Below are positions 15,433 through 17,442 of a stretch of 17,442 nt of DNA, piece by piece. This stretch comes from CAZLNV01 sp964561095 (GTDB lineage: Bacteria > Bacillota_I > Bacilli_A > RF39 > UBA660), in assembly GCA_964561095.1 (NCBI GenBank), contig CAZLNV010000018.1, positions 1-17,442 of the forward strand, in the 5' to 3' direction. Position 1 is the stretch's first letter, and each line of letters starts with the position of its first letter. The translations under genes were made by a program, and so were the position numbers. The notes beneath the pieces are model-generated. The model was not told the DNA's origin. It was given only the letters and a program-made list of their open reading frames with translations, and did not search any database.

Positions 15433-16368
15433 TTATTCTATATACATAATTTCCTTATAATTTACCGGAAATCCCATTCTTTCTAAAATAACATCAATGT
15501 CTATTGATTTTATTTTTCCGCTTAATGTGTCGAATTCATACACTAGTTCATTCATAAGCATTTTAAAATCATCATCAGCAAGCATAGATTTTAATATTAT
15601 TATTAAAGCAAATATATCGTTTTTTCCATACTTGTATTCATTTTCATCATCTTTTTCAATATTTAATAATGAATGATATCTTGAATTTAGTATTCCTTTT
15701 TGAGTTCTATGCTCAAACAAAATATCTTCATGGGCACATAAATTCCTATAATTAGCAAGTATTGGTAAATAGTCTTCTAAATCATTAAAAGTAATTCCAT
15801 ACATACTGGCCAATTCGTTTTGCTCATCTATTTTTAATATACTATACATCTCACTTATTATTCCAAAACTTAAAACTTTAACGCCAACCCAAAGGGGAAT
15901 ATATCCATAATTATTAATATAATGACTTGTTGCTTTATTCTGAGGAGCATTTATCCTTATTTGTCTTTTAATTTTTCTTAATAAATCATTTATTTGTCTT
16001 GATTTGCTTCTAGTATTATCAAAGTTATTAGGATTTAAATAATCTCTTTCTTTGTATCCATAAGATTTGCTTAGGACATAACTAAGCATTGATTTATAAT
16101 TATTTTCTATTATTAATATGTTTTTAAACATTATATTTCTTATTTGCCTATCAAATTTAAATAAACTATATAGTTCATCAAATGTTACACCATGTATAAA
16201 TTTTCTATTACCATCTTTTGATAAAAAGACTGTCCTATAAGCATTCAAAAAGAAATAGTTTTCACGAAGTAAAACATTTTTTGCATTTAATTCATCTTGG
16301 ATTTCTAAACCTTTGCTTTTTAATATTTCTATTTGCTCATCTATCGTTTTAAAAACTTTAGCTCCCAT
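15433..16368 (-). CDS. Abi_2 family (AbiD/F-like) abortive-infection-type HEPN protein
   Basis: A 311-residue cytoplasmic, mostly helical protein of the Abi_2 family, whose members are implicated in phage abortive infection and RNA cleavage. Family landmarks are visible: TIDEQIEILKSKGL at the start, ENYFFLNAYRTVF, FDELYSLFKFDRQIRN, LIIENNYKSMLSYVLSK, IPLWVGVKVLSFG and the HEPN active-site-like R-x4-H, R208-NLCA-H213, followed by EDILFEHR. The acidic Lys-rich loop and C-terminal helices complete it, at normal family length. It has its own promoter and is followed closely by htrA. There is no partner antitoxin, restriction or phage gene beside it, and composition does not differ visibly from its neighbours. 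Whether it acts in defence or in RNA control in this host is open. Confidence 0.9.
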   Translation of the reverse strand: MGAKVFKTIDEQIEILKSKGLEIQDELNAKNVLLRENYFFLNAYRTVFLSKDGNRKFIHGVTFDELYSLFKFDRQIRNIMFKNILIIENNYKSMLSYVLSKSYGYKERDYLNPNNFDNTRSKSRQINDLLRKIKRQIRINAPQNKATSHYINNYGYIPLWVGVKVLSFGIISEMYSILKIDEQNELASMYGITFNDLEDYLPILANYRNLCAHEDILFEHRTQKGILNSRYHSLLNIEKDDENEYKYGKNDIFALIIILKSMLADDDFKMLMNELVYEFDTLSGKIKSIDIDVILERMGFPVNYKEIMYIE

Positions 16369-16390
16369 GTTCCACCTACTTTATATGTAA

Positions 16391-16419
16391 ATTATAACAC
16401 TTATACATAACTATTTAAA
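16391..16419 (-). promoter_or_regulatory. Promoter of the Abi-htrA unit
   Basis: TTTAAA (16414-16419), 17 bases, TATAAT (16391-16396), with an extended -10 TG one base upstream on the minus strand. The ATG follows about 23 bases after the -10. Confidence 0.7.
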
Positions 16420-16442
16420 GATTTTTAAAATTTATTTACAAC

Positions 16443-16469
16443 AAAAAAAGAAACCGTAGTTTCTTTTTT
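16443..16469 (-). terminator. Rho-independent terminator of rplM-rpsI
   Basis: An 11-bp stem AAAAAAGAAAC / GTTTCTTTTTT around loop CGTA (arms 16444-16454 and 16459-16469), with a T run after the stem on the minus strand. It lies directly after the rpsI stop at 16472. Confidence 0.82.
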
Positions 16470-16471
16470 CA

Positions 16472-16867
16472 TTATCTCTTACTAAATTGTGGAGCTCTTC
16501 TTGCTTTCTTAAGACCATATTTTTTACGTTCTTTAATTCTAGCATCTCTAGTTATCATACTAGCAGATTTTAATATTGCTCTAAAATCCGGATTAAACTC
16601 CATTAACGCTCTTGCAATTCCTAAACGAATAGCACCTGTTTGGCCATTAAAGCCTCCACCTTTAACGATAACTTCAATATCAACTTTTCCAAGCATTTCA
16701 GTTATTACAAGTGGTTGTTTTAAATCTATAACTAATGTCTCATGAGGCATATAATCGTTAACATCTTTTCCGTTAACAGTAATTATACCCTTTCCAGTGC
16801 TTAATTTAACTCTTGCTATGCTTCTTTTTCTTCTACCAGTAGCAGTATAAATATTTGATTCAGCCAT
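16472..16867 (-). CDS. rpsI: 30S ribosomal protein S9
   Basis: Small-subunit protein uS9, 131 residues, full length. Landmarks are ATGRRKRSIARVKL at the start, VKGGGFNGQTGAIRLGIARAL in the middle, and the basic C-terminal tail KKYGLKKARRAPQFSKR, which reaches the P-site tRNA. Its ATG shares one base with the rplM stop (TAATG), and its GGAGG lies within the last rplM codons, so translation is coupled. The pair rplM-rpsI is the usual bacterial order. Confidence 0.99.
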   Translation of the reverse strand: MAESNIYTATGRRKRSIARVKLSTGKGIITVNGKDVNDYMPHETLVIDLKQPLVITEMLGKVDIEVIVKGGGFNGQTGAIRLGIARALMEFNPDFRAILKSASMITRDARIKERKKYGLKKARRAPQFSKR

Positions 16868-17298
16868 TATTTAACCTCCAATACAACTGGTTTTTGAGCA
16901 ACTTGATTATGCTCAGCACCCGCATATACAAATAACTTTGTATACATTTGTCTTCCTAATCTTCCTTTTGGAAGCATCCCCTTAATAGCTCTTTCAACCA
17001 TTTCAACGGGATATTTTTCTTTCATAACTCTTGCAGTTCTTTCTCTTAATCCGCCTGGATAACCGCTGTGATTATAATACATCTTCTTGTCTAGCTTATC
17101 ACCAGTTAAATTAACTTTTCCTGCATTAATAATTATTACATTGTCTCCTGAATCTACATGAGGAGTGAATGTTGGTTTATGCTTACCTCTTAATACATGA
17201 GCAGATAAAGCAGCAACTTTACCTAAATTCTTACCATCCGCATCAATTACGTACCAATTGTGAACAGCATCTTCCTTTCTTAACATAAATGTTTTCAT
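16867..17298 (-). CDS. rplM: 50S ribosomal protein L13
   Basis: Large-subunit protein uL13, 143 residues, full length. Landmarks are WYVIDADGKNLGKVAALSAHVLRGK, DNVIIINAGKVNLTGDKLDKK, YYNHSGYPGGLRERTA and AIKGMLPKGRLGRQM. AAGGAG stands 9 bases before the ATG at 17298. It is the first gene of the rplM-rpsI operon, behind a structured leader and a consensus promoter. Confidence 0.99.
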   Translation of the reverse strand: MKTFMLRKEDAVHNWYVIDADGKNLGKVAALSAHVLRGKHKPTFTPHVDSGDNVIIINAGKVNLTGDKLDKKMYYNHSGYPGGLRERTARVMKEKYPVEMVERAIKGMLPKGRLGRQMYTKLFVYAGAEHNQVAQKPVVLEVK

Positions 17299-17301
17299 AT
17301 T

Positions 17302-17378
17302 TTTATTTCTCCTTCTTCGGACACTTTTATACTCACCTTCCCACAGTTTATATAATCGTCATCCATCAAAATGTACCG
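17302..17378 (-). promoter_or_regulatory. L13-type ribosomal protein leader upstream of rplM
   Basis: The roughly 80-base untranslated leader contains blocks I associate with the Bacillota L13 leader RNA: GGATGACGAT, CTGTGGGAAGGTGAG and GTGTCCGAAG just before the RBS. GGA-U-(G)-AC can pair with GUGUCC to close a stem. In such leaders the ribosomal protein is thought to bind its own mRNA. The match is from memory of the motif; a covariance-model scan would settle it. Confidence 0.6.
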
Positions 17379-17384
17379 CTTATG

Positions 17385-17413
17385 ATTATACTAAATAATT
17401 ATCTTTATGTCAA
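17385..17413 (-). promoter_or_regulatory. Consensus sigma-A promoter of rplM-rpsI
   Basis: TTGACA (17408-17413), 17 bases, TATAAT (17385-17390): a perfect match to consensus, in keeping with strong ribosomal protein expression. The start site is near 17378. Confidence 0.88.
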
Positions 17414-17442
17414 TTATATTTTGAAATTCCTGGATTTATTAC

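Noticed and set aside
1..17442. Reassigned genetic code (TGA as Trp)
   Set aside because: TGA serves as stop for several genes and Trp positions use TGG.
1..17442. CRISPR array, tRNA genes or complete insertion sequence
   Set aside because: No regularly spaced repeats, no tRNA cloverleaf and no transposase-like frame were found on either strand; only the left edge hints at a junction.

Overview
The window is strongly AT-rich and every credible gene lies on the minus strand. Ribosome binding sites are strong GGAGG types, promoters are close to the sigma-A consensus, two aminoacyl-tRNA synthetase units carry T-box leaders, and rplM has an L13-type leader. TGA is used as a stop (the ZIP gene and both plsC genes end in TGA), so the code is standard and not the Mycoplasma code. 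Together this points to a low-GC Bacillota, most likely an uncultured gut Bacilli/RF39- or Erysipelotrichia-like lineage. The lineage is inferred from style and gene content, not from a search.

In the direction of transcription (high to low coordinates) the layout is as follows. First, rplM-rpsI (16472-17298) with a consensus promoter and leader. Second, an Abi_2/HEPN gene followed 11 bases later by a membrane-anchored HtrA protease (14345-16368). Third, a three-gene operon (9993-14249): a large surface CotH-kinase protein with three lamin-tail-like domains, a soluble VTC polyphosphate polymerase-type protein and a DUF4956 membrane protein, closed by a good terminator. Fourth, two tandem PlsC-type acyltransferases (8787-9946), the first apparently leaderless. 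Fifth, an orphan secreted or anchored protein with six cysteines (8058-8762). Sixth, a lysine T-box (specifier AAA) and class II lysS. Seventh, a ZIP-family metal transporter. Eighth, a phenylalanine T-box (specifier UUC) and pheS-pheT. Last come a membrane-anchored five-bladed beta-propeller protein and a truncated N-acetylmuramoyl-L-alanine amidase at the window edge.

Most of this is translation machinery with amino-acid-responsive control. The accessory interest lies in the CotH-VTC-DUF4956 operon, which looks like a surface kinase plus split polyphosphate module, in the Abi-HtrA pair, and in several unusual regulatory layouts: a leaderless mRNA, promoters overlapping the stop codon of the gene before, and dyads inside promoters. 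No tRNA or rRNA genes, CRISPR array, complete insertion sequence or plus-strand gene was seen. The two gene-free stretches longer than 300 bases (5045-5375 and 7749-8057) are both filled by promoter plus T-box leader.
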